30,930 bases of DNA from a virus: the IMG/VR virus record IMGVR_UViG_3300037963_000737, positions 1-30,930 of that record, one strand, 5' to 3'. A model generated the notes under the pieces. It saw only the letters and a program-made list of their open reading frames with translations, was not told the origin of the DNA and did no database searches. A program made the translations under genes and the position numbers. This document shows positions 19,858 through 27,436 of the stretch, piece after piece (position 1 is the first letter of the stretch; every line of letters begins with the position of its first letter).

Positions 19858-22334
19858 TTACTATTTCTTTCCTTCTGTGCATCTTGTAACATTTTAATTA
19901 ATACATCAGAAGTTTTTATAGTTTCTGCACTTTCAATATCGTCACCTTTTTTAATTAAGTCTGCAAGAACTTTTACTGCATTCATAGCCTGTTCAGTATT
20001 TCTGTCTTTATCTTTTTCTTCTGACTTTAACAGATTTTCTGCTCCTGCTTTATATGCATCTAGTGCAATCTTCTGTTCTTTCAAGTCTAGGTCTCTATTT
20101 TTTAATGCACCCTCTGAAAGTTCTTTTGCAATATTTGCCTGCAGTTTTTCTTTTTCTATTCCAAGTCTTTGTGCTTCCATCATAACCATTTGTTGTTCAG
20201 GTGTACCACCCTGTTGTGCCATTGCCTGATTTGCCATCATAACTTGTTGTGCTGCTTGAGCCATTACTTGTTCTACAACTCTTGGGTCTTTTACATTTTG
20301 TGGAGCTTGTGCAAGAATATTTTGTGTCATACCATTTATTTGCTCTTGGTATTTCATAACTACGTGTTCTTGTATATTAGCTTGTAATACAGGACTTACT
20401 CTTTGCATTATTGGATTACCACCATTTGCAGGGTCTTGTAAAAACATTGTCTTAATCTGAATATGAGCATCATGGTTTTGACCCATAAACGCTTTAATAG
20501 GTAAACCCTTAGTTGCTGCTTCAATATCTGTAACAGGGTCAAGAGGTTGGGGTTCAGGTTTGGATGGAAGTATTCTTTCAAGATTAGGAATATTTGCTGC
20601 GTTAAGCAAAGTTCTATTTAATTCTTCCATGTTAAACATTCCCGGAGGTGCAGTCTGTGCTAACTGCATTGCCATCTGTGTCATCATAAGTCTATGTGCA
20701 GATGAAGGTATATTAGGGTCACTTACAGGAATAATATCAATCTTATTATCAAAGTCTGTTCTAAATATTTCTGAAGATTCACCCGGAACATCATAAGGAT
20801 ATCTTTGTGGTAAACTTTCTGAATCTATACGTGCAAGTATTTTAAATTCTTCTTTTTGAGATTTATGAAGTCTTTTATGTATTGCAGTAAAAAACTTACT
20901 TGAAGCTTCAAGCAATGCCATAGTTGTACCTACAGGTCCATAGTTAGAACCTTCACTAATAATCTGCTCAGTTGTATCTGCAAACTTCTGACCTGCACCT
21001 GCAACATAAGTCATCATATTATATAATGTACCTGATGGTTCTTTATATGGAAACATAACAATAGATTTATTTAAATCCATACCTGTTGCTTCTACTTCTT
21101 TAAACTCACCCGGAGCAATAGGGTCATTATCTCCTACAACCTTTACACCCTTTGCTTTAAATCCACCCTGTAAGTTTGCAAACTGACCTGCATCAATTAA
21201 ACTTCTCATTGCTGCAGTTGCAGACATTGTAAGGTTTCCTAAAAAGTGTATAAGACCTAATCCATAAAAACCAAATCCCGGAACAAATCTATAATGTGTA
21301 AAAAACATTTTCTTTTGTTTTGTTATATCATCTTCATTCCAGTTTCTTCTAATAGATAAAACTTTTTGTGACTGCTCTTCTATTGTTACAATATAAGGAC
21401 AGGCTACATCATAGTCTTCTATTTCAAGATAACAGTGTTGTTCTAATAATGTATACTGAGGGTCATGTTCTGTAGAAGGTGTAAGACCTAATACTGTATC
21501 CATCTTTTCTGACATTGCAGATTGTTTTGGAAGTGTAGGTTCAGGAAGTTCCATATCTCTATACATTCCTGAATTAATTTGTTTTGCAAGTTCAATAGGA
21601 CTTCTATAAAGTATATGTGTATATCTATCTGCTCTTCTTAAATCTGTAGCATAATAGGATACATAAAATTGGTCAATAGGTACAAACTCACTAACAGGTC
21701 TGTTAATAGAGTTATCATAATATATTTTCTTTACTGCAGAACCTAGTAGTGGTAAATGAAACAACATTCTTTCTGCTTCATCAAAGTATTCAGGCATTTG
21801 TTCTGCTACTTGATAGTTCATAAAGTTTTGAACTCTATTTGCCTGTCTCTGTTTTGAATCGGTTATGTCACCAAGTACTTGTACTTTTACAGGACCTTTG
21901 GCAGGAAACAACTCACCACTTGCTTTACTCTGAAACTTAACTGCAGATTCTATAAGTAAAGGGTGTACTGCAGTTGCTGCACCTTCAAAAGGTTCTGTTG
22001 TATCTTCAAGTTTTAAACCAAGTAAGTCAAATCCTCTTTCAAACATTGACTCCCATTCAGTTCGTGAAGATTTATCTGCTTCATACTTTTCTATTACTGT
22101 TTGAGCAATATCATCTAAGTCTTGTTCTTCCATAAGTTCTGCAAGATTTTCATAGAACTCATTTGGTTCTTCAACTTCTTCTTCTACTTCTTCTGCATTA
22201 AATTCTATTTCAAGTTCACCTGTTTCAGGGTCAACTTCAAAGTTAACATTATCAGACCTTTTTTCTTTTTCCATGTCAAGGTTAATTACGTTAGCTTTTT
22301 CCTTCCCCTCGTTTGGGTTCTTCTCTACTGCCAT
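19854..22334 (-). CDS. portal protein, P22-like
   Basis: The 826-aa product is in the size range of P22-type portals. The N-terminal ~80 residues are acidic. A core begins with SSRTEWESMFERGFDLLGLKLEDTTEPFEGAATAVHPLLIESAVKFQSKASGELFPAKGPVKVQVLGD. The middle contains HCYLEIEDYDVACPYIVTIEEQSQKVLSIRRNWNEDD and HYRFVPGFGFYGLGLIHFLGNL. The tail runs KNRDLDLKEQKIALDAYKAGAENLLKSEEKDKD...MLQDAQKERNSK after a Gln/Ala/Met-rich segment. A long helical C-terminal barrel or coil is a P22-like trait. It forms the dodecameric ring at the packaging vertex, so it works with TerL (22487-24013) and the adaptors. AAGGA lies ~9 nt before the ATG. Confidence 0.88.
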   Translation of the reverse strand: MAVEKNPNEGKEKANVINLDMEKEKRSDNVNFEVDPETGELEIEFNAEEVEEEVEEPNEFYENLAELMEEQDLDDIAQTVIEKYEADKSSRTEWESMFERGFDLLGLKLEDTTEPFEGAATAVHPLLIESAVKFQSKASGELFPAKGPVKVQVLGDITDSKQRQANRVQNFMNYQVAEQMPEYFDEAERMLFHLPLLGSAVKKIYYDNSINRPVSEFVPIDQFYVSYYATDLRRADRYTHILYRSPIELAKQINSGMYRDMELPEPTLPKQSAMSEKMDTVLGLTPSTEHDPQYTLLEQHCYLEIEDYDVACPYIVTIEEQSQKVLSIRRNWNEDDITKQKKMFFTHYRFVPGFGFYGLGLIHFLGNLTMSATAAMRSLIDAGQFANLQGGFKAKGVKVVGDNDPIAPGEFKEVEATGMDLNKSIVMFPYKEPSGTLYNMMTYVAGAGQKFADTTEQIISEGSNYGPVGTTMALLEASSKFFTAIHKRLHKSQKEEFKILARIDSESLPQRYPYDVPGESSEIFRTDFDNKIDIIPVSDPNIPSSAHRLMMTQMAMQLAQTAPPGMFNMEELNRTLLNAANIPNLERILPSKPEPQPLDPVTDIEAATKGLPIKAFMGQNHDAHIQIKTMFLQDPANGGNPIMQRVSPVLQANIQEHVVMKYQEQINGMTQNILAQAPQNVKDPRVVEQVMAQAAQQVMMANQAMAQQGGTPEQQMVMMEAQRLGIEKEKLQANIAKELSEGALKNRDLDLKEQKIALDAYKAGAENLLKSEEKDKDRNTEQAMNAVKVLADLIKKGDDIESAETIKTSDVLIKMLQDAQKERNSK

Positions 22335-22479
22335 TCTTTTTTTTCCTTACTTTAAATTTTCTTACTATTGATTCGCAACCTATTTTCAAAGGTATCATAC
22401 CACATTTACAATCGGATGACCACCTTTTTTTGTTACATATAGAACAATATTCTACAGGACTGTATCTGAATATTTCCAT
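22291..22479 (-). CDS. small Cys-rich protein between terL and portal
   Basis: The start is set at ATG 22477-22479, 7 nt past the TerL stop, with GGAGAG 12 nt upstream, rather than the longer frame that would begin within TerL. The 62-aa product MEIFRYSPVEYCSICNKKRWSSDCKCGMIPLKIGC contains C-x2-C...C-x-C, a possible small zinc site, then a basic tail that runs 44 nt into the portal gene. Small Cys-motif proteins between terminase and portal are known in other phages, including HNH-type nucleases, but no HNH motif is visible here. Function unknown. The overlap with the portal is unusual and limits confidence. Confidence 0.6.
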   Translation of the reverse strand: MEIFRYSPVEYCSICNKKRWSSDCKCGMIPLKIGCESIVRKFKVRKKKNGSREEPKRGEGKS

Positions 22480-22486
22480 TATACAA

Positions 22487-24013
22487 TTATACTCTCCAAT
22501 ATGCAACTCTCTTGTTTCTTTTACTTTGGTCATCTTCCCATGAAGGGTCTTCAGGATGTATCAAATTCCAACTATCTTTCATGTAGTGTACTGCCATAGT
22601 CATACAGTCAACTTGGTCATCATGAGACCCATTAGGAAATGACATACATTCTGAAAATAAATCGTCTGCCCATACTTTATTTTTAGGCAACCATACTCTT
22701 CCTGATTCCATCATTGGTGTAGATGCATATACTCTTGCTACCTTATCCTTATCAGGCAGATAGTCTAATACAGGCAAGCCTGCTCTACGCATATCTTGTA
22801 TCAATGACTGACCACTTGCCTTTCTTTCTATAATACATACATCAGGTCTAAACTCTCTATACAAGTCTTGGGCAATACGTCTTAACTCAGGATATTCATA
22901 TCGACCTCTTGTATTACCTAGCAATATCAAATGAGATGACTGACCATAGTCTTCATCATAGTCATGGAATATTCCCCATGTCTGTATTACACTATAGTCT
23001 GCAGTTCTACTTGTACTAAATGCAGTATCATAGGTTTGTATAATAAACTCACACTCAGGAGGGTCTTCATAATCCCACCACTGTATATACTTTTTTTTAA
23101 TTATACCTCCATCATCAGGCGAAGGGTCTTGCATATAAAGTGAGTTCCAATATCTTGCACCATTGCTTGCTCTAATTTCTTGCTCATCTATCTTTAATAT
23201 TTCATCAGGCTTCCACTCTGGAAAATATGAGCTACCAACTGGCAGGTCCAGGAGTTCTGCTGCTTCTTCATTAAGCCATGCAGGAATACTAATTACGTGC
23301 CACGGATATGTATTCTGTTCTGCAGTCTTTTCTTGTTTAAGTAACCAACCACATAAATCATCATAGTGGTATCGTGTATTAATAATTATAATTGAACCAT
23401 TAGGCATAAGTCTTGTTCTTAAACCTGCAGGATACCATTCCTTTATATAACGTCTACCTGTTGCACTAAAAGAATCTTCTTCTGACATTACGTCATCAAG
23501 TAGTGCAATGTTTGCACCTCTACCTGCAACCTGACTTCTTACACCTGCTGCGTAATACGAGCCATTCTTATTTGTTTTCCACTTGCCTGCTGCTTTAACA
23601 TCACTACGTAATGCTACACCTTTAAATATTCTTTGAAACTTTTCAGTATTTACTATATCTCTTACAGTTCTACCAAAGTCAGATGCTAGTTGGTCACTAT
23701 GAGATACTGACATTATTTCATGATTTGAATAATTACCTATATACCATGCAGGAAATAACTTACTACATATTAAAGATTTAGAAGAACGAGGTGGTAGAAA
23801 TACCATAAGTCTCTTAATATCGCCATCTACCACACCCTGTAACTTCTGACATAACAGTTGTATATGTCTGCCCATCTTAAAATCAGATACAAGAGTAGGT
23901 GCAAACTGTTTAACAAAAGTTAAAAAGTCATCCTTTGCTCTAATACTTGTATATGATTCTAATTTAAATTTTAAATCTAGGTAATTATCTACCTTGTTTA
24001 ATTGTGCTTCCAT
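22487..24013 (-). CDS. terL: terminase large subunit (packaging ATPase-nuclease)
   Basis: The 508-aa product matches tailed-phage TerL. The ATPase part has a Walker A-like LMVFLPPRSSKS (residues ~69-80), the adenine-binding-type text SHSDQLASDFGRTVRD, and Walker B IALLDDVMSEED (~169-180) with acidic E178/E179. Motif III-type text INTRYHYDD follows (~211-219). The nuclease part has the RNaseH-like acidic set: QTYDTAFS (D329), CIIERKASG (E396), and NGSHDDQVDC (D465/D466). It packages phage DNA into proheads at the portal using ATP, then cuts it. The P-loop is unusual (PPRSSKS, no GKT), but such RSSKS-type loops occur in TerL proteins. Length is normal. Confidence 0.9.
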   Translation of the reverse strand: MEAQLNKVDNYLDLKFKLESYTSIRAKDDFLTFVKQFAPTLVSDFKMGRHIQLLCQKLQGVVDGDIKRLMVFLPPRSSKSLICSKLFPAWYIGNYSNHEIMSVSHSDQLASDFGRTVRDIVNTEKFQRIFKGVALRSDVKAAGKWKTNKNGSYYAAGVRSQVAGRGANIALLDDVMSEEDSFSATGRRYIKEWYPAGLRTRLMPNGSIIIINTRYHYDDLCGWLLKQEKTAEQNTYPWHVISIPAWLNEEAAELLDLPVGSSYFPEWKPDEILKIDEQEIRASNGARYWNSLYMQDPSPDDGGIIKKKYIQWWDYEDPPECEFIIQTYDTAFSTSRTADYSVIQTWGIFHDYDEDYGQSSHLILLGNTRGRYEYPELRRIAQDLYREFRPDVCIIERKASGQSLIQDMRRAGLPVLDYLPDKDKVARVYASTPMMESGRVWLPKNKVWADDLFSECMSFPNGSHDDQVDCMTMAVHYMKDSWNLIHPEDPSWEDDQSKRNKRVAYWRV

Positions 24014-24225
24014 GTTGTATTTATTTTATTACCTTCTTTTTCCATGTCTAAACATTTATAACTTTTGGGAAAGTACATTGGCATATGAATAGGCATTCCT
24101 TTTGCTATCTCATAAGCTCTTGATAAACACTTATCATGGGTTGAATGTGGACTATATAAGTCTTTTAATGTTACACACATATTTGGTTGATGCATTAAAC
24201 AAGCTAGTACGAATAATTCATACAT
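23998..24225 (-). CDS. small Cys-containing protein at the head of the virion operon
   Basis: The 75-aa product MYELFVLACLMHQPNMCVTLKDLYSPHSTHDKCLSRAYEIAKGMP has a short hydrophobic start (YELFVLACLMH), which could be a signal or membrane anchor, then C-x14-C and Met/Pro-rich text. The pattern (hydrophobic start; MCVTL.D..SPHST.D.C..RA.EI..G) recurs, as I recall, in small proteins near marine phage terminase genes. It follows a good AAGGA box, and its stop overlaps the TerL start by 16 nt. Function unknown, possibly secreted or periplasmic. Confidence 0.72.
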   Translation of the reverse strand: MYELFVLACLMHQPNMCVTLKDLYSPHSTHDKCLSRAYEIAKGMPIHMPMYFPKSYKCLDMEKEGNKINTTWKHN

Positions 24226-24245
24226 AAATATTCCTTATAAAAATT

Positions 24246-24254
24246 ATTATAACA
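24246..24254 (-). promoter_or_regulatory. putative extended -10 promoter of the virion operon
   Basis: On the minus strand the sequence TGTTATAAT gives an ideal extended -10 (TGnTATAAT; plus 24246-24254). No convincing -35 box lies 16-18 bp upstream, which is usual for extended -10 promoters. The expected start near 24239 leaves only ~14 nt before the ATG, containing the AAGGA box. Short but workable. This would start the leftward structural operon. Confidence 0.42.
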
Positions 24255-24550
24255 CTATTGCAAAAAATAGAAAAGTATGTTACCCTCTATTTAGACCTTC
24301 GGGGGTAAATACATACCTCCATCTCACCTATTATAACTATATTCAATACGTTATAAAACCAAAAATATTATATAAACTTAATTCAGGGGCAGCCTGATAT
24401 AGATTTTCTATGGTTAACTCCAGTGATTTTTAAAAATATTTGAGGGTAGGGTATATATATATAGTATATCCAGCCATTTTTTTGCTAGGGGTTAGACACT
24501 ATAATCTATATAACGTCAAAAAATTGACTAATTCTAAAAAATCTAGGTAG

Positions 24551-24572
24551 GATAGATAAGCAACAATATATA
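24551..24572 (+). promoter_or_regulatory. 22-bp motif copy R1
   Basis: Core AGATAAGCAACAATATAT. It is identical over 22 bp to R3, R4 and R5. It lies 203 bp before the first early gene with no credible coding frame between, so if it is a promoter it makes a longer leader. Confidence 0.7.
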
Positions 24573-24709
24573 ACACTATAATCAAATTTAAAAAGATTAG
24601 GTTTGTTTCTATTTAATCTAATGAATTTGTATTATGCTATTATTTATATGGTTTACTATACCTTATAAAACTATTTAAACTATTGAATACATTAGAATAT
24701 TCTTAATAG

Positions 24710-24731
24710 GATAGATAGACAACAATATATA
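24710..24731 (+). promoter_or_regulatory. 22-bp motif copy R2
   Basis: Differs from the other copies by two adjacent bases in the middle (GATAGAC in place of GATAAGC). It lies 43 bp before the start of the 93-aa gene at 24775. Confidence 0.7.
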
Positions 24732-24774
24732 AACAATATAGATAAATGATTAACTAATGAAAAGGAAAATGATT

Positions 24775-25056
24775 ATGGATTATAGAAATAATGATACGAA
24801 TCAAATTATTATGAAAATAAATGATAATAGATATTTATCCATTATTGAAGATAACATGAATGATGGATTAGTTGAAATTGCTATGATGGATGCTAACAAA
24901 GAATACATAGATGATGGTACTTTTAATGGTGGATGTATGATATGCTTAAACACTCAAGAATTAGCTATTGAATTATTAAAGTTAAACTTAGATAATTGCT
25001 ATAACTACAATAAAGAAAATGACGAATTAATTGAAGATACATTAAACGATAGATAA
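24775..25056 (+). CDS. hypothetical early protein (93 aa)
   Basis: The start is set at the third of three in-frame ATGs (24757, 24769, 24775). The sequence before it, GAAAAGGAAAATGATT, matches the ribosome-binding leader of neighbouring genes with the same 8-nt gap. The 93-aa product MDYRNNDTNQIIMKINDN has LSIIEDNMNDGLVEIAMMDANKEYIDDGTFNGGCMICLNTQELAIELLKLN and an acidic end. It resembles small acidic early proteins of phages that interact with host factors, but no family is recognised. Its stop codon lies in motif copy R3. First rightward gene after the divergent region. Confidence 0.72.
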   Translation: MDYRNNDTNQIIMKINDNRYLSIIEDNMNDGLVEIAMMDANKEYIDDGTFNGGCMICLNTQELAIELLKLNLDNCYNYNKENDELIEDTLNDR

Positions 25057-25069
25057 GCAACAATATATA
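25048..25069 (+). promoter_or_regulatory. 22-bp motif copy R3
   Basis: Starts inside the last three codons of the 93-aa gene; the stop TAA is part of the motif. It ends 22 bp before the ATG at 25092. Confidence 0.72.
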
Positions 25070-25091
25070 ACTATATGAAAGGATAAAGGTT

Positions 25092-25328
25092 ATGACTATA
25101 GAAAAAGTAAGAGTTACACAAAAACAAATTCATTCTAAAAGTAAGACTGAATTAGAAAAAATAGTTTGGGAATTATTTATACACTATATGTGTACAAATG
25201 AAAATACTGACGAATATCAAACTAGTGTTTTTCGTAGACACTTTTATAAAGTTAAAAAACAATTACCAAACTTTACTGATATTGAACATCAAAAATGTAG
25301 ATTAGTAAATGGTAAGCTTTACATATAA
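25092..25328 (+). CDS. hypothetical early protein (78 aa)
   Basis: The product is basic and helical: MTIEKVRVTQKQIHSKSKTELEKIVWELFIHYMC, then EYQTSVFRRHFYKVKKQLPNFTDIEHQKCRLVNGKLYI. It starts 22 bp after motif R3, preceded by GAAAGGATAAAGGTT. Two Cys; no recognised motif. The small size and placement directly behind a motif copy suggest an early-expressed host-takeover factor (inference). Confidence 0.72.
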   Translation: MTIEKVRVTQKQIHSKSKTELEKIVWELFIHYMCTNENTDEYQTSVFRRHFYKVKKQLPNFTDIEHQKCRLVNGKLYI

Positions 25329-25346
25329 CAAGAAAGGATAAAAGTT

Positions 25347-25496
25347 ATGTTTAAAAATAGAACTAGAAAAGAACTATTACAGTTATACAATATTTTATTA
25401 CATTTACATGATAGTGGTACTGTATGGTATAACGAAAATAAATACCATAAAGGATACTTTTTAAATGAACTAAAAAGAGCAATATTGAAAGGATAA
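25347..25496 (+). CDS. very small early protein (49 aa)
   Basis: Read manually: ATG 25347 follows AGAAAGGATAAAAGTT and the frame (MFKNRTRKELLQLYNILLHL...NEL) ends ILKG-stop. The last codons, TTG AAA GGA TAA, double as the ribosome-binding site of the next gene at 25503. This is a compact arrangement that supports both genes. The product is basic, helical and of unknown function. Confidence 0.65.
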   Translation: MFKNRTRKELLQLYNILLHLHDSGTVWYNENKYHKGYFLNELKRAILKG

Positions 25497-25502
25497 ACAA
25501 TT

Positions 25503-25745
25503 ATGTACAATGGATTTAAAAACTACCAAATATGGAATATATCATTATGGTTTAATAATGATTATGATATATACCAAACTATTATGAATTATCTTGGTCA
25601 AGGATTTACTAAAAAAGAACTTACTGAATTGATTGTAGATAAAGACTTACTTGGTAGTGATAGAACCAAAGATGGTGTAAAGTATACAAAACTAAACGTA
25701 TTTAAAGCACTTAAAGAATTTGATTATGAATCCTTAAAAGGATAA
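25503..25745 (+). CDS. hypothetical early protein with NxxxWNxxLWxxND motif (80 aa)
   Basis: The 80-aa product MYNGFKNYQIWNISLWFNNDYDIYQTIMNYL has the recognisable phage motif 'N-x-x-x-WN-x-x-LW-x-x-ND-x-x-x-Y'. This motif is found in a small domain of many phage and some bacterial proteins of unknown function. The rest (KKELTELIVDKDLLGSDRTKDGVKYTKLNVFKALKEFD) is helical. It ends ESLKG-stop, where the AAAAGGATAA resembles a ribosome-binding site, yet no gene start follows within range; the hairpin region comes next. It is the last gene of the first early block. Confidence 0.75.
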   Translation: MYNGFKNYQIWNISLWFNNDYDIYQTIMNYLGQGFTKKELTELIVDKDLLGSDRTKDGVKYTKLNVFKALKEFDYESLKG

Positions 25746-25756
25746 TAAACAAATAA

Positions 25757-25820
25757 AGATAGCTACATAGGAATATAAATTTTCCCCTTATTTCCTCCTA
25801 CAATTCCTATGTAGTTATCT
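25757..25820 (+). promoter_or_regulatory. 18-bp hairpin with C-rich, anti-Shine-Dalgarno-like loop
   Basis: AGATAGCTACATAGGAAT (25757-25774) pairs with ATTCCTATGTAGTTATCT (25803-25820) across all 18 positions, with one G-U pair. The loop of 28 nt is pyrimidine-rich with CCCC and CCTCCT. No T-run follows, so it is not a standard terminator, though it could still end or protect transcripts or be cut by RNase III. It sits between a gene end and motif copy R4. Confidence 0.75.
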
Positions 25821-25834
25821 ATATTTGATGTTTG

Positions 25835-25856
25835 GATAGATAAGCAACAATATATA
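25835..25856 (+). promoter_or_regulatory. 22-bp motif copy R4
   Basis: Placed after the 18-bp hairpin and 37 bp before the ATG at 25894. TTATCTAT of the hairpin's right side can pair with ATAGATAA in the motif, so the two elements could interact. Confidence 0.72.
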
Positions 25857-25893
25857 GAACTAAGCTTAATTAACAAAATGAAAGGATTAAATT

Positions 25894-26133
25894 ATGCTTA
25901 ATAATACTACTATAAACCAAGTCTATAAAAACTCTTTTGATAATCAAAGAATTTTTAAAGATAAAACTATTCAGATTGAGTTTAACGCTAATACTCAAAC
26001 GAATGAGATTGAAGTTACAACTACTACAATCAGAAATTCCTTCAGAGGAATTGGTGGTAAGTTTACTACACTTCAAGGTTATGGTGAATTACTTGCTAAG
26101 AAGTTTGGGCAAGGTATTACAGTAAAAAGCTAA
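25894..26133 (+). CDS. hypothetical early protein (79 aa)
   Basis: The product MLNNTTINQVYKNSFDNQRIFKDKTIQIEFNANTQTNEIEVTTTTIRNSFRGIGGKFTTLQGYGELLAKKFGQGITVKS is beta-rich in the centre with a Gly-rich end. It begins 37 bp after motif R4, preceded by ATGAAAGGATTAAATT. No recognised family. It is followed by a strong terminator, so it forms a single-gene unit with R4. Confidence 0.72.
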   Translation: MLNNTTINQVYKNSFDNQRIFKDKTIQIEFNANTQTNEIEVTTTTIRNSFRGIGGKFTTLQGYGELLAKKFGQGITVKS

Positions 26134-26167
26134 CTTAAATAATAATTTAATTAGCTAAATAAATTAT

Positions 26168-26200
26168 AAAGGGAAGCATTTATTTGCTTCCTTTTTTTTT
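26168..26200 (+). terminator. Rho-independent terminator
   Basis: AAAGGGAAGCA pairs with TGCTTCCTTTT-type sequence (stem 26168-26178 with 26184-26194, one G-U pair), followed by a run of ten Ts (26192-26201). It closes the R4 single-gene unit. Confidence 0.88.
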
Positions 26201-26215
26201 TATGAAAGGATTTAA

Positions 26216-26386
26216 ATGTACGAATTAATTAAAACAGATTTTATTAAATACAAATACCTAGTTTGGATTAATGCTAATAATACTTTAACTAAAAATTATT
26301 ACACTACATACAAACTAGCTAAAGAATTTTATGACCATGCAGTAAATAAGATTGGTCAAGATAATGTAACAATGGAAAGGATATAA
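26216..26386 (+). CDS. small early protein (56 aa)
   Basis: Read manually. ATG 26216 follows ATGAAAGGATTTAA, and the frame (MYELIKTDFIKYKYLVWINA..., TYKLAKEFYDHAVNKIG) ends MERI-stop immediately before the ATG of the next gene (26387). The last codons contain GAAAGGATATAA, which is also the ribosome-binding site of the next gene. Basic, aromatic (several Tyr) product of unknown function. Confidence 0.68.
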   Translation: MYELIKTDFIKYKYLVWINANNTLTKNYYTTYKLAKEFYDHAVNKIGQDNVTMERI

Positions 26387-26974
26387 ATGATTACAACTAA
26401 AAATATAATTGCAATCTACAAGTTAGCAAAACCAAGTGAAATTTATGATGGATTATCTTGGTATATAAACGCTAATAAAGATTGCCAAGAAATTGCAGAT
26501 AAGTTTAAGATACCATTACATATTGTAGTTGGTGTACTATCTGCACTTTCTCCAAATAATAAGTATGAACGTAATGTTCAAAATGCTAATGACTTAATTG
26601 ATGCATTTATGAATGGCAATGATATGGATAGTATTAAGGTTAGCACCTACCATACTATGAAACAAAAAGCTTGGTCGATACTACAACAGATGCCAAGCTA
26701 TGAAGAAACACTTGTAATTCTAAATGGTCAAAAGATTAAATCATTCTTTAGAAATATAATGGGTGATGAAACTGAAATTACTATTGATGGTCACGCAAGA
26801 AATATTTATTACAATGATAGACAAGGATTGACTACACCTAATTCTAATGTGGGCAAATTAGAATATGCCAAGATTCAGAAAGCCTATCAAAGAGCAAGTA
26901 AGAAACTTGGTATCAAGGCTTATGAACTGCAGGCTATTACATGGGTAACATGGAAAAGAATACATAACATTTAA
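26387..26974 (+). CDS. phage protein of unknown function (195 aa), STYHTMKQKAW/TIDGHA family
   Basis: The 195-aa product has the text KPSEIYDGLSWYINANKDCQEIADKFKIPLHIVVGVLSALSPNNKYERNVQNANDLIDAF, then STYHTMKQKAWSILQQMPSYEETLVILNGQKIKSFFRNIMGDETEITIDGHARNIYY. It ends KAYELQAITWVTWKRIHN. The order 'SALSPN...RNV...A...STY...KAW.IL......ILNG.K..SFF.NI.GD...TIDGHA' is characteristic of a protein family of unknown function found in many phages. The conserved Asp/His in IDGHA and a helix-rich layout are compatible with a glycosylase- or lyase-like helical fold, but this is speculative. Good confidence for the family, none for the reaction. Confidence 0.82.
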   Translation: MITTKNIIAIYKLAKPSEIYDGLSWYINANKDCQEIADKFKIPLHIVVGVLSALSPNNKYERNVQNANDLIDAFMNGNDMDSIKVSTYHTMKQKAWSILQQMPSYEETLVILNGQKIKSFFRNIMGDETEITIDGHARNIYYNDRQGLTTPNSNVGKLEYAKIQKAYQRASKKLGIKAYELQAITWVTWKRIHNI

Positions 26975-26991
26975 TGAAAGGAAATAAAGTT

Positions 26992-27420
26992 ATGAGAATA
27001 GGAAGTTTAATACAAGTACATCCAATTAAATATAGAGTTTATTGGAATAGAAAACTAAATAAATGGAGTCTACAAAATGCCAAGACAAATAAAGTTGAAG
27101 AGCATTTAGACCATGTAACATTAACTGATGCTAACTTTTTAGTTAGAAAGGGAACTCAAGAAAGGGTTAGAAAGGAGAAGAAAAAATATGTTCATGCTTT
27201 TGTAGTAGGATATAAAGTATTAGAAGATGTAACTACATTCTATAATTTAAAAGATAAAGATTTTAAATTAGATTGGCAAGGCATTAGATACAATCCATAC
27301 AAGGATGACTTCTTTTTCAATACATACTTACAAGAAGAAGTACCAAGTAATTGGAAAGGTAATGTCCATATGGAAGCATTGATACATGAAAATGGTATTG
27401 CACCTAAAGTATATATTTAA
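26992..27420 (+). CDS. hypothetical phage protein (142 aa)
   Basis: The start is ATG 26992 behind GAAAGGAAATAAAGTT rather than the leader ATG at 26974. The product MRIGSLIQVHPIKYRVYWN has the text YRVYWNRKLNKWSLQNAKTNKVEEHLDHVTLTDANFLVRKGTQERVRKEKKKYVHAFVVGYKV. It then has DWQGIRYNPYKDDFFF and ends VHMEALIHENGIAPKVYI. 'YRVYxN...WSL.....vv.H...V.L....F.V...G..RVRKEKxxxVHAFVVG...YNP' is a common phage gene text of unknown function. The product is basic and probably compact. Translation may be coupled to the upstream gene through the shared leader. Confidence 0.78.
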   Translation: MRIGSLIQVHPIKYRVYWNRKLNKWSLQNAKTNKVEEHLDHVTLTDANFLVRKGTQERVRKEKKKYVHAFVVGYKVLEDVTTFYNLKDKDFKLDWQGIRYNPYKDDFFFNTYLQEEVPSNWKGNVHMEALIHENGIAPKVYI

Positions 27421-27436
27421 CAGAAAGGAAAATAAT

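Larger units (their letters stand above)
24226..24774. other. AT-rich divergent control region
   Basis: This is the only gap over 300 bp. It separates the leftward virion genes from the rightward early genes and holds the candidate leftward promoter, two copies of the 22-bp motif, a 12-base alternating AT tract near 24452-24463, and ACACTATAATC twice (24496 and 24573) with a weaker third relative at 24252. A weak inverted repeat GTATGT...ACATAC (24275-24316) contains a CTTCGG sequence. A 15-codon frame at 24621 has no ribosome-binding site and is not called. Replication origin activity is possible but unsupported beyond composition. Confidence 0.7.

Noticed and set aside
24275-24316. Imperfect inverted repeat GTATGT...ACATAC with a CTTCGG sequence
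   Set aside because: The stem is broken by a bulge and no T-run follows on either strand; too weak to call a terminator or RNA element.
24621-24668. A 15-codon frame (MNLYYAIIYM...) in the divergent region
   Set aside because: No Shine-Dalgarno sequence and AT-only codons; not distinguishable from chance.
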